The notes beneath the pieces are model-generated. The model saw nothing but the letters and a program-made list of their open reading frames with translations. It was not told where the DNA came from and searched no databases. Positions 11,249 to 20,096 of a stretch of DNA of 64,000 nucleotides are shown piece by piece; within the stretch, counting starts at the first letter, position 1, and each line of letters begins with the position of its first letter. Origin of the DNA: JABSQH01 sp965230015 (lineage in GTDB: Bacteria > Actinomycetota > Acidimicrobiia > Acidimicrobiales > Ilumatobacteraceae); assembly GCA_965230015.1 (NCBI GenBank), contig CBDDKF010000002.1:959900-1023899 (forward strand), in the 5' to 3' direction. The position numbers and the translations under genes are program-made.

Positions 11249-11707
11249 TCAGCTTGGTTCGTCGTGCTCGCCACACTGCGGCGCAGGTTGTGACGGATCA
11301 CGAGCACGGGCCACTGCCGCCCACAGATCGGTGGCCGACATCGGGCCGATGAAGCTGCCGCGCACCACGCCCTGCTCATCGGCGATCACCGTGGTTGGCA
11401 CCGCATCGATCGTGTAGCGCTCGTGCGTCGCCCGATCGGTCTCGTAGTCGACCTTGGCCACTGCGACGTCGCCGCTCTCCAACACCTGTGCCTTGTCAAC
11501 CACGTCGGCGCACGCAGTGCAGGTGGACGAGCTGAACACGGCGACGAGCCATGGAGCCTCCGTGCGAAGAAAGTCACTGCGGTCGAGCTGCTCCGGCACG
11601 CGATATCGACGCTGTGTCGGTGCGTCGGGCACGCGCCGTCGTTGGGCGACGAGGGCGACGATGCCAACAACGGCCACGATCGCCACGGCGATCAGCACAC
11701 GCTCCAT
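11249..11707 (-). CDS. Thioredoxin-like membrane-anchored protein
   Basis: A 152-residue protein with an N-terminal membrane anchor (residues 3-20, VLIAVAIVAVVGIVALV) followed by a thioredoxin fold. The redox pair is STCTACAD, with cysteines at 63 and 66, and the conserved cis-proline loop is AVPTTVIAD. The active-site dipeptide is TA rather than the GP of thioredoxin, which suggests an envelope disulfide reductase or carrier rather than general thioredoxin. Partner proteins cannot be named. The gene follows the DUF5719 gene on the minus strand by 12 bases, and its -10 box overlaps that gene's stop codon. Confidence 0.8.
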   Translation of the reverse strand: MERVLIAVAIVAVVGIVALVAQRRRVPDAPTQRRYRVPEQLDRSDFLRTEAPWLVAVFSSSTCTACADVVDKAQVLESGDVAVAKVDYETDRATHERYTIDAVPTTVIADEQGVVRGSFIGPMSATDLWAAVARARDPSQPAPQCGEHDEPS

Positions 11708-11716
11708 CGACGGTGA

Positions 11717-11722
11717 AGGCTA
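11717..11722 (-). promoter_or_regulatory. -10 box inside upstream stop codon
   Basis: TAGCCT, 9 nt before the ATG at 11707. Its first three bases (11722-11720) are the TAG stop of the upstream DUF5719 gene. Confidence 0.45.
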
Positions 11723-13174
11723 CGAGCCCGCCGACGGGATCGCCCATGAGCCCGACGTGCCATCCAGGCCATTGCCCCGCGGGAGCCGCCGCTCGACGAA
11801 CACGCGGTTGGTCGCGTCGATGATCAGCTCGCGATCGAGCGCGTCGGCTGCCTCGAGGTCGACGGCGATCACCGCAGCGGCACCGATGGGGATGTCGGTC
11901 AGCCCGTCGATCTCGACCGGGCCGCCCGGTCCGACCGCGCGCACGGTGATGGTGCCTTCGCCGTTGTCGACGTTGTAGATCACCAGCGCCTCTGGGGTGG
12001 CCTCGGAGGGTCCGATCCCCACGTGCCACCGGTTGGCCACGAACCCGTCGAGCCGGGGCGGGGCGCCGAGCACGACCGACGTCGCCACTGAGTCGCCGGC
12101 AGGTCTGGTCAGCACCCGTTCGACGACGATCGAAGGTTCCGAGAGCGTGCTGAACACCACCGCATGGCGGCCATCGGGCAGTGTTGCGCCGTCCTCCTCG
12201 CTCGAGGGGTCGTACACCACGACGCTGCGTGCGGGCACGTCGATGGGCTCCACATCGCCGAAGTTGGCCTCGATCGGCACGCCGAGGAACACGACGTCGA
12301 CGGTCACATCATCGTCGGTCGGGTTGTACACCGAGAACGTCTCGGTGATGCCCTCGCCGACCTCGCCGTCGGCGAACCACCATTGGTCGCGCAACGCTGG
12401 CGCGGCCAGGCTCACGTCGTAGCCGAGTCGCCCGCCACCGAGGTAGTGCTGCGCCCGGCCGAGCACCACGCGTCCCGACTCGGTCACCAGTTCGACGGCG
12501 ATCACCGGTTCGTTGAGCACACCCTCTGCAAGGCGGATCACCTCGACCGACTGCGGCTCGATCACGAATCCCTGGAACGAACCCGGGGTGAACTCGCCGG
12601 ACTGCGTGGCGAAACGCAGCCGGGCGGTGGCCGGCTCGTCGTAGGGGTTGGTCACCAACAAGGTGGCGACACTGCCGTCGACGGTGAAGCCGTCGGCCAA
12701 GTACCAGGTGTCGGACGCGTCGTTTGCGCACGGCGCCACCGAGTCGCCTGCGGGGTGGATGGCACGTTGTTCGACGATGCCGCGACCGCCCTCGGTTTCG
12801 ACGACGACCGACGCGAACTCGCCGGAAGCGAAGGCGTCGACGTCGATCGTGCTCGACGACCACGGTTCGACGGCGATGTCTTGGACCGCTGCGGGGCCGT
12901 CGGGCGTGAGCACCGTGAACCGACCGTCGAGCGGGTCGCCGTCGCGATTGGCGATGACGACCTCGCCGCCCACGCCGTCTTCACCCGACGTGGGCACGCC
13001 GGGACAGAACCAGCTGCCGGTGAGCGCATCGGTCTCGGTGACCGACGGCATCCATTCGCTGGCTGGAGTGGAGAACACCGGATCGGTTTCGGCCGGAGCA
13101 TTCCGCCCGACGACGACGATCGATGCGATCGCCACGACGACCACCACCAGTGCCGGTACCGCGCGGCGGCTCAT
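11720..13174 (-). CDS. DUF5719 family exported protein
   Basis: A 484-residue protein with an N-terminal signal anchor (RAVPALVVVVVAIASIVVVG) and an extracytoplasmic beta-rich region. Repeated segments such as VTNPYDEPATARL, VYNPTDDDVTVDV and IYNVDNGEGTITV point to three or more immunoglobulin-like or beta-sandwich units; WYLADGF and WWFADGE recur before them. It matches the actinobacterial DUF5719 type that I recall beside a giant GT2 protein in Streptomyces. Here its ATG overlaps the GT2 stop by four bases (13171-13174), so the two are translationally coupled. A role in export or assembly of the GT2 product is inference. Confidence 0.75.
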   Translation of the reverse strand: MSRRAVPALVVVVVAIASIVVVGRNAPAETDPVFSTPASEWMPSVTETDALTGSWFCPGVPTSGEDGVGGEVVIANRDGDPLDGRFTVLTPDGPAAVQDIAVEPWSSSTIDVDAFASGEFASVVVETEGGRGIVEQRAIHPAGDSVAPCANDASDTWYLADGFTVDGSVATLLVTNPYDEPATARLRFATQSGEFTPGSFQGFVIEPQSVEVIRLAEGVLNEPVIAVELVTESGRVVLGRAQHYLGGGRLGYDVSLAAPALRDQWWFADGEVGEGITETFSVYNPTDDDVTVDVVFLGVPIEANFGDVEPIDVPARSVVVYDPSSEEDGATLPDGRHAVVFSTLSEPSIVVERVLTRPAGDSVATSVVLGAPPRLDGFVANRWHVGIGPSEATPEALVIYNVDNGEGTITVRAVGPGGPVEIDGLTDIPIGAAAVIAVDLEAADALDRELIIDATNRVFVERRLPRGNGLDGTSGSWAIPSAGS

Positions 13175-16100
13175 GAGCTCGGCTCCGCTGGCACGTCGTC
13201 CTTCGGTGCGTCGTCGACCACCGGCGGGCCGTCGGCGAGGGGCTCGTCACCAGCGTCGGGGGCCTCGGCAGACATCTCCTGGCGGGCGATCTGACCCGTG
13301 ATGTCCAGCCCAGGATCGAGCGGGGTCGGTTCGACGTCGTCGAGATCGATCAACGTTTCGTCGTCGATCGACGCCACCGAACGCGACGAGAGCGGTACCG
13401 ACACCCGGACAACCAAGACGAGGGCGAGCAGCCACAGCACCACCTGGAGTCCGACCAGCAGTGTGCGCGTCGCCGCGCTGTCGTACTCGAGTGTGGCTTG
13501 GCCGCCAGCCGGCACGTCGAATGCGGTCGTCAACCCGAAGTCACGACGTGCGGGAATGTTGGTGCCGTCGACCGACAACGTCCAGGCATCGGCGAACGGG
13601 ACGCCGAGGTGGAGCACTCCAGCACCGATCGCCTCATTGGCGGCCGTGAGCTGATCGGCGTCGACGAACACCGGTGTCGCCTGGGAGAGGTCGGCGCGCA
13701 CCAACGCCTCGGCGCCGGCACGCTCACTCGCCTCAGCGGTGGCGCCGGTGAGCAGGCTGCGAGTGGGGATCCACGCCCGGTTTTCGAACAACTCGAGGGT
13801 GGGCAAGGCCAGCTCGGTCACCAGGTCGAGCTGGTTGTCCAACGACTCGACCAGGCCGGCCGGTACCGGGAGTGGGTCGTCGAGCGTCGAGTTCACGCCG
13901 TCGAACACCGGCACGACGATGAAGCGAATTCCGAGCGGCGCCAGCAGCTGGCCGGCGCGCAGCGTGGACGAAGCGGCGATCTGGTCGAGCGCCTCGTCGA
14001 TCGCCGCGGTCGCGGCAGTCGACGGCGGTGCCCAGCGGTCGGTGATGTCGAGGGGACCGTCGTTGATCACGGCCCAACTGATGCCGTCGCGGTACTCGGT
14101 GCCAGGCACCGGCAGGAGCCGGGCGTCGCCGACCACCAGCGTGTTGTACGGCCCGTCATCGTCTGCCGGCGGCAAGCGCGCTTCGAGTACGCTCGTCAGC
14201 GGAGTGGACGGGGCGTCCCAGGCACCGTCGCCAAGGACGTACACACCGGGCACGACACCGACCACCACAGCCGCGCTGGCGAGCAGCCCGAGCGGCTGTC
14301 GCCACCCGAACGAACCGCCGCGTACGTCGAGATCGAACGCGGCCAGCGCGGCACCAGCAGCGATCGCCAAGCCGGCCGCCACCGGAGAGAGCAGCACGCC
14401 CGCCGCGGGCATGTCGATGGGCAACGAGCCACGATCGGCGAGCACGGCGAGGCCGCCGAACACCACCACGATGGTGCCGGCGCGCACCGCCCAGGTGAGC
14501 CGCCACGCGCGGGCGAGCGCGATCGCGGCAAGCACGGGCAGGTACAGCGCCACCGCGAGGACAGCAAAGTCGGTCGAGCCGATGTCGAACGACGCGATGC
14601 GCACCATCCCGAGGCCGGCCTCGCCGACCGGCGGCGGGCCGACCATCGACGACCACGACCACGTGGTGACCCACGGGAAGTTGAGTGCCGCTGCCCCGAC
14701 GACCGTCGCCGCGGTGATCGCCAGCGTGTGTACCGCCGTACGCCACGACGCCAACGCCAGCAGCGTGCCGAGCGCCAGGAGCACCCCGAGGAGTGCGGTC
14801 ACCACGAGCACGATCGGAGCGAACGCCGCACCGAGGGCGACCGCGATGATCGCCGCCACCGTGCGCCGGATGCGCTCGTTGCGATCGAGCGCAACGAGCC
14901 CGTCGGCGACATCAGCCGCGGCCATCGTCGGGTCGGCGGTTTCGATCCCCGCCGCCCGGCGTACCAAGTGGAGCACCCACGGCGTCGTGGCGAATACGAC
15001 GAGCACAGTGAGCTGGCCGCTGCTCATCGCTCCACTGACCACCGGTGTCGCGACGTAGACCACCAGTGTCGCGAGGCGGGCGCGTGTCGACGGGAACACG
15101 GTGGCCAACTTCCACACCCCGATTGCGCCGACGAGCACCGTGCCGACGACGAACACCGTCGACAGCAGCCCCATCCGGAACAACGTGCCGAACGATGCCA
15201 GCGAGATCGTCGCCCAGCCGGTGGGATTCGACGACGTGGCGCCGACCCCGGTCGGGTTCCAGCCCGACACGAACGTTTCCATCAGTCGGCGCGGGCTGTC
15301 GGGGAACGCAAGGAACTCGCCCACCGGAGGGATGCCGTCGGCAAAGAACTCTCGGGCGCCGATGAACAGGCCGACGAGCACGGCGATCCAGGCGATCACC
15401 GGCGCGGTGGTGCTGTCGCGCCAACGACGCACCTGGCGGTCGGCGCCCGCGGCGAAGGTCGTGGTTTCACGCGTCCGCAGATACGCCGAGAGGCGCGCAC
15501 TTCCCCGCACCTGGAGGCTGGTGATCTCGCGTTCGGGGACCCGCCGCACGGCGCGCACAGCACGCCGTCGACGGAGGATCGCCGGCGTGCGCGGTACCAG
15601 TCCGAGCACCGCAACCGCCGACGCCCACGCCTCGCGCAGGCGTCCGGTGAACAGACCAACAACGAGTTCGACGATGGTCAGCAGGACGAGTTCGACCGAA
15701 CGGCCGAGCAGCCGGGCGGGGCCGGTGAGCGTGGCCACGGTGCGCACTCGATGTCGAGCCTCGAGAGCTGTTGGCCGCAGGTCGGTGCGGCGTGCGGGAA
15801 GCCGGCCGGCGTGTCGGACGCGGGCCACCGGTGCGACCACGACCCGAGCGCCGCTGAAGTGCACCCGCCAGCAGAACTCGAGGTCCTCGCCGTAGTAGGA
15901 GATCGCCGGGTCGAATCCGCCGAGGGCGCGAAACAGGTCGGCGCGCACGAGCATGCACGCCGACGGGACGGCGAAGACATCACGAACGCCGTCGTGCTGT
16001 TCCTGGTCGACCTCCCCTGGCTCGACCCCCAGGTCGACATGTCCGAATCGATCAGCGCTCAGCCCGACCGAGCGGAGCACGCGGGGATCGTCCCAGTCGA

Positions 16101-16491
16101 CCAGCTTCGGGCCGACGACCCCGGCGTTCGAACGGAAGATCTCCTCGACGAGCATGCGCACGGCGTCGGGATCGGGGGCGATGTCGTCGTGGCACAACAA
16201 CAAGAACCCGTTGTCGCCTTCGACGAGGCGCAGGACCTCGTTGGCCGTTGCGGCGAACCCGGGATTGGCGCCGGTGGTCCGCACGAACGCCTCGGGCAGC
16301 CGCGCCGTGATGCGCGCTGCCACCGCAGCGTCGTCGTCGGCCGAACCCGACGCCGACACCAAGAACAGGTACCGCAGATTGGGGTAGTCCTGGCTGGCGA
16401 GGGCCTCGAGCACCTCTTCGAACTCCGGCGCGGGATCGTGGACGACGACCACAGCCACGACCGGCGGCGCGTTGTGAGTCTCCGTTTCCAC
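13171..16491 (-). CDS. Family 2 glycosyltransferase with membrane domain
   Basis: This 1106-residue protein fuses a GT-A type transferase to a polytopic membrane region. Residues 1-270 form the transferase: VVAVVVVHDPAPEFEEVL at the start, an acidic LCHDDIAPD nucleotide-sugar site, a second site in YYGEDLEFCWRVH. From about 370 to 770 there are roughly ten spans, then an outer domain of about 250 residues, a last span near 1030-1050 and an acidic tail. The layout suggests sugar addition to a membrane or wall acceptor with later steps outside. The start is GTG at 16491, preceded by TAGCCT at 9 bases. It leads a two-gene unit with DUF5719. Confidence 0.85.
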   Translation of the reverse strand: METETHNAPPVVAVVVVHDPAPEFEEVLEALASQDYPNLRYLFLVSASGSADDDAAVAARITARLPEAFVRTTGANPGFAATANEVLRLVEGDNGFLLLCHDDIAPDPDAVRMLVEEIFRSNAGVVGPKLVDWDDPRVLRSVGLSADRFGHVDLGVEPGEVDQEQHDGVRDVFAVPSACMLVRADLFRALGGFDPAISYYGEDLEFCWRVHFSGARVVVAPVARVRHAGRLPARRTDLRPTALEARHRVRTVATLTGPARLLGRSVELVLLTIVELVVGLFTGRLREAWASAVAVLGLVPRTPAILRRRRAVRAVRRVPEREITSLQVRGSARLSAYLRTRETTTFAAGADRQVRRWRDSTTAPVIAWIAVLVGLFIGAREFFADGIPPVGEFLAFPDSPRRLMETFVSGWNPTGVGATSSNPTGWATISLASFGTLFRMGLLSTVFVVGTVLVGAIGVWKLATVFPSTRARLATLVVYVATPVVSGAMSSGQLTVLVVFATTPWVLHLVRRAAGIETADPTMAAADVADGLVALDRNERIRRTVAAIIAVALGAAFAPIVLVVTALLGVLLALGTLLALASWRTAVHTLAITAATVVGAAALNFPWVTTWSWSSMVGPPPVGEAGLGMVRIASFDIGSTDFAVLAVALYLPVLAAIALARAWRLTWAVRAGTIVVVFGGLAVLADRGSLPIDMPAAGVLLSPVAAGLAIAAGAALAAFDLDVRGGSFGWRQPLGLLASAAVVVGVVPGVYVLGDGAWDAPSTPLTSVLEARLPPADDDGPYNTLVVGDARLLPVPGTEYRDGISWAVINDGPLDITDRWAPPSTAATAAIDEALDQIAASSTLRAGQLLAPLGIRFIVVPVFDGVNSTLDDPLPVPAGLVESLDNQLDLVTELALPTLELFENRAWIPTRSLLTGATAEASERAGAEALVRADLSQATPVFVDADQLTAANEAIGAGVLHLGVPFADAWTLSVDGTNIPARRDFGLTTAFDVPAGGQATLEYDSAATRTLLVGLQVVLWLLALVLVVRVSVPLSSRSVASIDDETLIDLDDVEPTPLDPGLDITGQIARQEMSAEAPDAGDEPLADGPPVVDDAPKDDVPAEPSS

Positions 16492-16500
16492 GAAGATGCG

Positions 16501-16506
16501 AGGCTA
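16501..16506 (-). promoter_or_regulatory. -10 box, GT2 gene
   Basis: TAGCCT, then a 9-nt spacer, then the GTG at 16491. Confidence 0.45.
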
Positions 16507-16635
16507 CTGGGGCGACGTTGCGGCGACAGGTCACACCCGCACGTGTCGGTTGTCATGGCTTCCCTGTGCGCTGCGTTGCGCGATGGCCGAGGCGGATGGT
16601 CCCCACCACGACCGGTGGCGACCCGGGCGAAGCGG

Positions 16636-16641
16636 TAGCGT
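16636..16641 (+). promoter_or_regulatory. -10 box, small protein gene
   Basis: TAGCGT with a 6-nt spacer to the GTG at 16648. Confidence 0.45.
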
Positions 16642-16647
16642 TGTGCC

Positions 16648-16884
16648 GTGCCTGGCCGCCCCGATCCGCCAGTGGATCTGACCAGCATCGATCTCACGGA
16701 CGCCGATCTCGGGGCCGTGCTCGACCACCCCGCAACTCGTCGCGCCGCCGGACTGGCGCGCGAGGCGCTGTACATCGGCGTCGGTCTCAGCATTCTCGGC
16801 GTGCAACGAACCCAGGTACGACGTCGCGAGCTCGAGCGGTCGGTCCGGCGCGCCGTCACCGGCCTCACTCGTCCGCCCCGATAG
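16648..16884 (+). CDS. Small conserved-type hypothetical protein
   Basis: A 78-residue basic protein of unknown function. The N-terminal third is acidic and Asp/Leu-rich (DLTSIDLTDADLGAVL), the middle has a short hydrophobic stretch (ALYIGVGLSILGVQ) too weak to be a sure membrane span, and the rest is Arg-rich and probably helical (QVRRRELERSVRR). Support for it being real comes from the GTG start behind a well-placed TAGCGT, from the full use of the space between the divergent GT2 gene and the flippase gene, and from its stop codon being built into the next gene's -10 box. It may assist the flippase, but nothing shows this directly. Confidence 0.6.
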   Translation: MPGRPDPPVDLTSIDLTDADLGAVLDHPATRRAAGLAREALYIGVGLSILGVQRTQVRRRELERSVRRAVTGLTRPPR

Positions 16885-16887
16885 CCT
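16882..16887 (+). promoter_or_regulatory. -10 box inside small-gene stop codon
   Basis: TAGCCT lies 9 nt before the flippase GTG; its first three bases are the TAG stop of the preceding 78-codon gene. Confidence 0.45.
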
Positions 16888-16896
16888 CAGTCGACC

Positions 16897-18222
16897 GTGT
16901 CCACACCCACCACCACCTCGCGCGTGCGGACACCGCTGCCGGAAGGGACCATTCCCGTCGGCATCGCGCTGCTGATCGCCGGCTTCGCGACGTACGCGTT
17001 CTTCCGCGTCGGCACGGTGGCCGTCGGCGGCGAAGACGAGTTCGCGCCGATCGCCTCGCTGTGGTTTGCCATGTTCGCCCTGTCGCCAGGTTTCTTTCTG
17101 CCCCTGGAACAGGAACTCGGACGAGCACTGGCCGCCCGCCGTGCGTTGGGCCAGGGTTCGCGGCCTGTCGTCAAACGGATCGTCAAGCTCGGGGTGATCC
17201 TCGTCGTGGCGATGGTGGTCGTGATCGCTGCGCTCGGTCCCCTGCTCGCCAGCTCGTACTTCAACGGGAACTGGATCATGGTCGTTGCGCTGGCGACCGC
17301 GTTCGCGGCATACGCCCCCGCCCACATTGCCCGCGGCATCTCGTCGGGGACCGGACGCTTCCGGAACTACGCCTTGATCATGGGCAGCGACGGCATCGTG
17401 CGCATCATCGTGTGCCTGGTGCTCGCCGCCCTGAGCGTCAGCGCGATCGGCGCCTACGCCATGCTGATCGCCCTTGCTCCGCTGGTGGCCGTGGTCATCG
17501 TGTGGCAACGCGGCGGCCTGCGTACCGACCCGGGGCCTCCGGCGGAGTGGAGCGAGGTCACGTCGAATCTGGGTTGGCTGCTGCTCGGGTCGGTGTTCGC
17601 TGCGTCGCTCCTCAACGCAGGTCCGATTGCCGCCAGTCTCTTCGCCGACGCCGATCAAGAAGCACTGGTGACGCAGTTCTCGTTCGGCGTCCTGCTGGCA
17701 CGTATCCCGCTGTTCTTGTTCCAGGCGGTACAGGCTGCGCTGCTCCCGCGGCTGTCGCGACTGGCCGCGCAGGGCGAACTGATCGAGTTCCGCTCCGGTC
17801 TGCGTCGGCTGATGCTCGTCGTCCTGGCGGTCGGCGTCACCGGAACGCTCGGGGCGTTCGTGCTCGGGCCGTGGGTGATCGAGGTGGTGTACGACGCCGA
17901 CCTCGGGGGCCGCACACTGGCGATGCTGGCGCTCAGCAGTGCGGTGTACATGGGTGCGCTGGCCACCGCACAGGCGGTCATCGCCCTCCAGGGGCATGCC
18001 CTCGTTGCGTTGGGCTGGGGCCTCGGCGTCGTGGCATTCGTGCTCGGTACGTGGTTGTCGAGCGACCAGATCTTTCGCCGCATCGAGATCGGTTTGCTGC
18101 TGTCGTCGATCGTCGCGTTGATCACCTTCGCGATCGCCCTGCAGATGCGGCTGCGCGCCGGAGCGAAGCCCGATCAAGACTCGGTGATGGAGGCGATCAC
18201 CGACATGCCGTTCGAGACATGA
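16897..18222 (+). CDS. Oligosaccharide flippase family protein
   Basis: A 441-residue polytopic membrane protein with about twelve predicted spans, resembling the polysaccharide-export MATE/MVF superfamily (Wzx- and MurJ-like). The N terminus IPVGIALLIAGFATYAFFRV is the usual first span of this group; later segments LGWLLLGSVFAASLLN and LFLFQAVQAALLPRLSRLA fit the central substrate path of such flippases. It would move a lipid-linked oligosaccharide across the membrane, consistent with the neighbouring GT2 and the glycan genes after 19 kb, but the cargo is unknown. It starts at GTG. Its stop overlaps the ATG of the MOSC gene by four bases. Confidence 0.8.
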   Translation: MSTPTTTSRVRTPLPEGTIPVGIALLIAGFATYAFFRVGTVAVGGEDEFAPIASLWFAMFALSPGFFLPLEQELGRALAARRALGQGSRPVVKRIVKLGVILVVAMVVVIAALGPLLASSYFNGNWIMVVALATAFAAYAPAHIARGISSGTGRFRNYALIMGSDGIVRIIVCLVLAALSVSAIGAYAMLIALAPLVAVVIVWQRGGLRTDPGPPAEWSEVTSNLGWLLLGSVFAASLLNAGPIAASLFADADQEALVTQFSFGVLLARIPLFLFQAVQAALLPRLSRLAAQGELIEFRSGLRRLMLVVLAVGVTGTLGAFVLGPWVIEVVYDADLGGRTLAMLALSSAVYMGALATAQAVIALQGHALVALGWGLGVVAFVLGTWLSSDQIFRRIEIGLLLSSIVALITFAIALQMRLRAGAKPDQDSVMEAITDMPFET

Positions 18223-18899
18223 CGAGCACAACATCGATCGAGATCGCCGACGTCTACGTCGGCACGCCCCAGCCGCTCGGCTACGAGCAATACGGCATCA
18301 CGTCGGCAATCCACAAACAACGAGTCGATCGGCAACACATGCTCGCACTGAGCGAGATCAATCTGGCCGGCGACGACCAAGCCGACCGTTCGGTGCACGG
18401 CGGCCCGGACAAAGCGGTCTACGCCCACCCGAGCGAGCACCGGGCGGCCTGGGCCGCCGATCTCGACCAACCCGAGCTCATGAACGTTCGGGATGCACCA
18501 GTGGTCGGCGAGAACGTAGCCACGATCGGGGTCGATGAACGTACCGCGCACATCGGAGACGTGTGGCGGTGGGGCGACGCAGTGCTGGCGATCTGCCAAC
18601 CGCGTTGGCCGTGCCAAAAGCTCACCCTGTACCGCGAGTCGGCCCAGGCCGGGCCGCTGATGCGTGCGTCGGGCCGCACCGGCTGGTATCTGCGCGTGCT
18701 GCAGCCCGGGACCGTGCCAGCCGCCGGACCGATCGAGGTCGAGCCGCACGGCGCCGCAGTGTCGGTCTACGACGCCCACCGAGCGATGCTCGATCGACGA
18801 CTCAACGACAGTCCGCGGGTCGAACGCGTGGTTGCGCTGGGCGACCTCTTGGCCGACGAGTGGCGACTGCCGCTGCTCGAACGTCTGGCAGCGCAGTAG
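18219..18899 (+). CDS. MOSC domain protein
   Basis: A 226-residue protein of the MOSC (YiiM-like) family, which bind or deliver sulfur to the molybdenum cofactor and can detoxify N-hydroxylated bases. Family landmarks are DRSVHGGPDKAVYAHPSEH at about 47-66, the GENVATIG segment, and the conserved cysteine in CQPRWPCQKL, which is the expected sulfur carrier. The N-terminal beta-barrel strand IADVYVGTP is typical. The ATG overlaps the flippase TGA (ATGA), so it is co-translated with the flippase although the functions look unrelated. A rhodanese-MoeB fusion at 57-58 kb could belong to the same sulfur pathway; that is inference. Confidence 0.88.
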   Translation: MTSTTSIEIADVYVGTPQPLGYEQYGITSAIHKQRVDRQHMLALSEINLAGDDQADRSVHGGPDKAVYAHPSEHRAAWAADLDQPELMNVRDAPVVGENVATIGVDERTAHIGDVWRWGDAVLAICQPRWPCQKLTLYRESAQAGPLMRASGRTGWYLRVLQPGTVPAAGPIEVEPHGAAVSVYDAHRAMLDRRLNDSPRVERVVALGDLLADEWRLPLLERLAAQ

Positions 18900-18932
18900 C
18901 CGCCGCGAACGTCGCCCGGTTGGTCTCGTTCG

Positions 18933-19931
18933 TCAGGAGGGTACGGGGAGTCCGGCTTTGGTGGCTTCGTGTTCGAGGTCGTGGGTGACCATCATCTTGA
19001 CGAGTTGCCCGAAGTCGACCTCGGGTTGCCAGCCCAACTGTTCGCGTGCTTTGGACGCGTCACCGATCAACAGATCGACTTCGGCGGGCCGGAAGAACTT
19101 CGGGTCTTGGCGGACGTAGTCGCCCCAGTTGTCGATCCCCACCTCGGCAAAGGCACGAGTGACCAGATCCTCGATCGAGTGCGTCTCACCGGTGGCCACC
19201 ACGAAATCGCCCGGCTCGTCTTGCTGCAACATCAACCACATCGCCCGCACATAGTCACCCGCATACCCCCAATCCCGCTTGGACTCCAGATTCCCCAACA
19301 CCAACTCGTGCTGCAGTCCGAGCTTGATGCGCGCCACCGCGTTGGTCACCTTGCGAGTCACGAACTCGATCCCCCGCCGCGGGCCCTCATGGTTGAACAA
19401 GATCCCCGACGACGCATGCAACCCATACGACTCGCGGTAATTCACCACAATGTCGTGCCCAAACACCTTCGCACACCCATACGGCGAACGAGGATGAAAC
19501 GGAGTCATCTCCGTTTGCGGGGTCTCACGCACCTTGCCGAACATCTCCGATGACGACGCCTGATAGAAGCGCACCGGATTGTTCTGCGTGCCGCCGACCA
19601 TGCGGATCGCCTCCAACATGCGCAACACCCCCAACCCGGTGATGTTCGCCGTCAACTCCGCCTGACTGAAACTCAACGCGACGAAACTGATCGCCCCCAG
19701 GTTGTACACCTCGTCGGGCTGAGACATCTCCAACGCCGCCACCAACGACGGCAAATCCGCCAGATCGCCCGACACCAACTCGACAAACGGCATCTCTTCT
19801 TGCAGCTGCTGAGCCCGCGGATTCGACTGGCCCTTGACCATGCCAAACACGTCATAGCCCTTGCCGTGCAACAACTCCGCCAGATGCTGCCCGTCCTGAC
19901 CCGTGATCCCAGTAATAAACGCCCTCGGCAT
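18933..19931 (-). CDS. gmd: GDP-mannose 4,6-dehydratase
   Basis: An extended short-chain dehydrogenase of 332 residues that converts GDP-mannose to GDP-4-keto-6-deoxymannose, the first step to GDP-fucose or GDP-rhamnose. It shows GITGQDGQHL at residues 8-17 (NADP loop), the catalytic QASSSEMFG, the YGCAK tyrosine-lysine pair, and NHEGPRRG near the sugar site. Slightly short of the usual 340-370. The ATG at 19931 fits the family N terminus. Base use stands out: the first two thirds of the gene contain many A/T-ending codons (for instance GTGTTTGGGCACGACATTGT) and are clearly less GC-rich than neighbours, which suggests recent transfer. Its partner fcl lies at 28.6 kb. Confidence 0.93.
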   Translation of the reverse strand: MPRAFITGITGQDGQHLAELLHGKGYDVFGMVKGQSNPRAQQLQEEMPFVELVSGDLADLPSLVAALEMSQPDEVYNLGAISFVALSFSQAELTANITGLGVLRMLEAIRMVGGTQNNPVRFYQASSSEMFGKVRETPQTEMTPFHPRSPYGCAKVFGHDIVVNYRESYGLHASSGILFNHEGPRRGIEFVTRKVTNAVARIKLGLQHELVLGNLESKRDWGYAGDYVRAMWLMLQQDEPGDFVVATGETHSIEDLVTRAFAEVGIDNWGDYVRQDPKFFRPAEVDLLIGDASKAREQLGWQPEVDFGQLVKMMVTHDLEHEATKAGLPVPS

Positions 19932-19941
19932 AGAACACACG

Positions 19942-19947
19942 AGTCTA
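19942..19947 (-). promoter_or_regulatory. -10 box, gmd
   Basis: TAGACT lies 10 nt before the gmd ATG. Confidence 0.35.
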
Positions 19948-20080
19948 CGAGCCACCACACGTCACCACTGACCGCCCAACACCGACCGCCCACCACCGAC
20001 GGGCCTGTGGTTTCGCTCGGCGAACCCACCCGGCTATGCGAACCCATCCGGACTTCCGTCCGGGGGGCGCCGGCGGTCGG

Positions 20081-20086
20081 TACGCT
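20081..20086 (+). promoter_or_regulatory. -10 box, glycosyltransferase-cofD unit
   Basis: TACGCT lies 10 nt before the ATG at 20097. Confidence 0.4.
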
Positions 20087-20096
20087 GCGGAGCCCG

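Noticed and set aside
13498..16638. A 1046-codon plus-strand open frame opposite the GT2 gene
   Set aside because: Composition is Arg/His/Gln repeats without motifs; the minus frame carries the GT2 signatures and membrane spans. Other long antisense frames (3254-6211, 35232-37898, 6242-7606) fail for the same reason.
19932..20096. A small gene in the gmd-glycosyltransferase gap
   Set aside because: Open frames here continue from the opposite strand of gmd and lack a start with ribosome site or -10 spacing; the gap is better read as divergent promoters.
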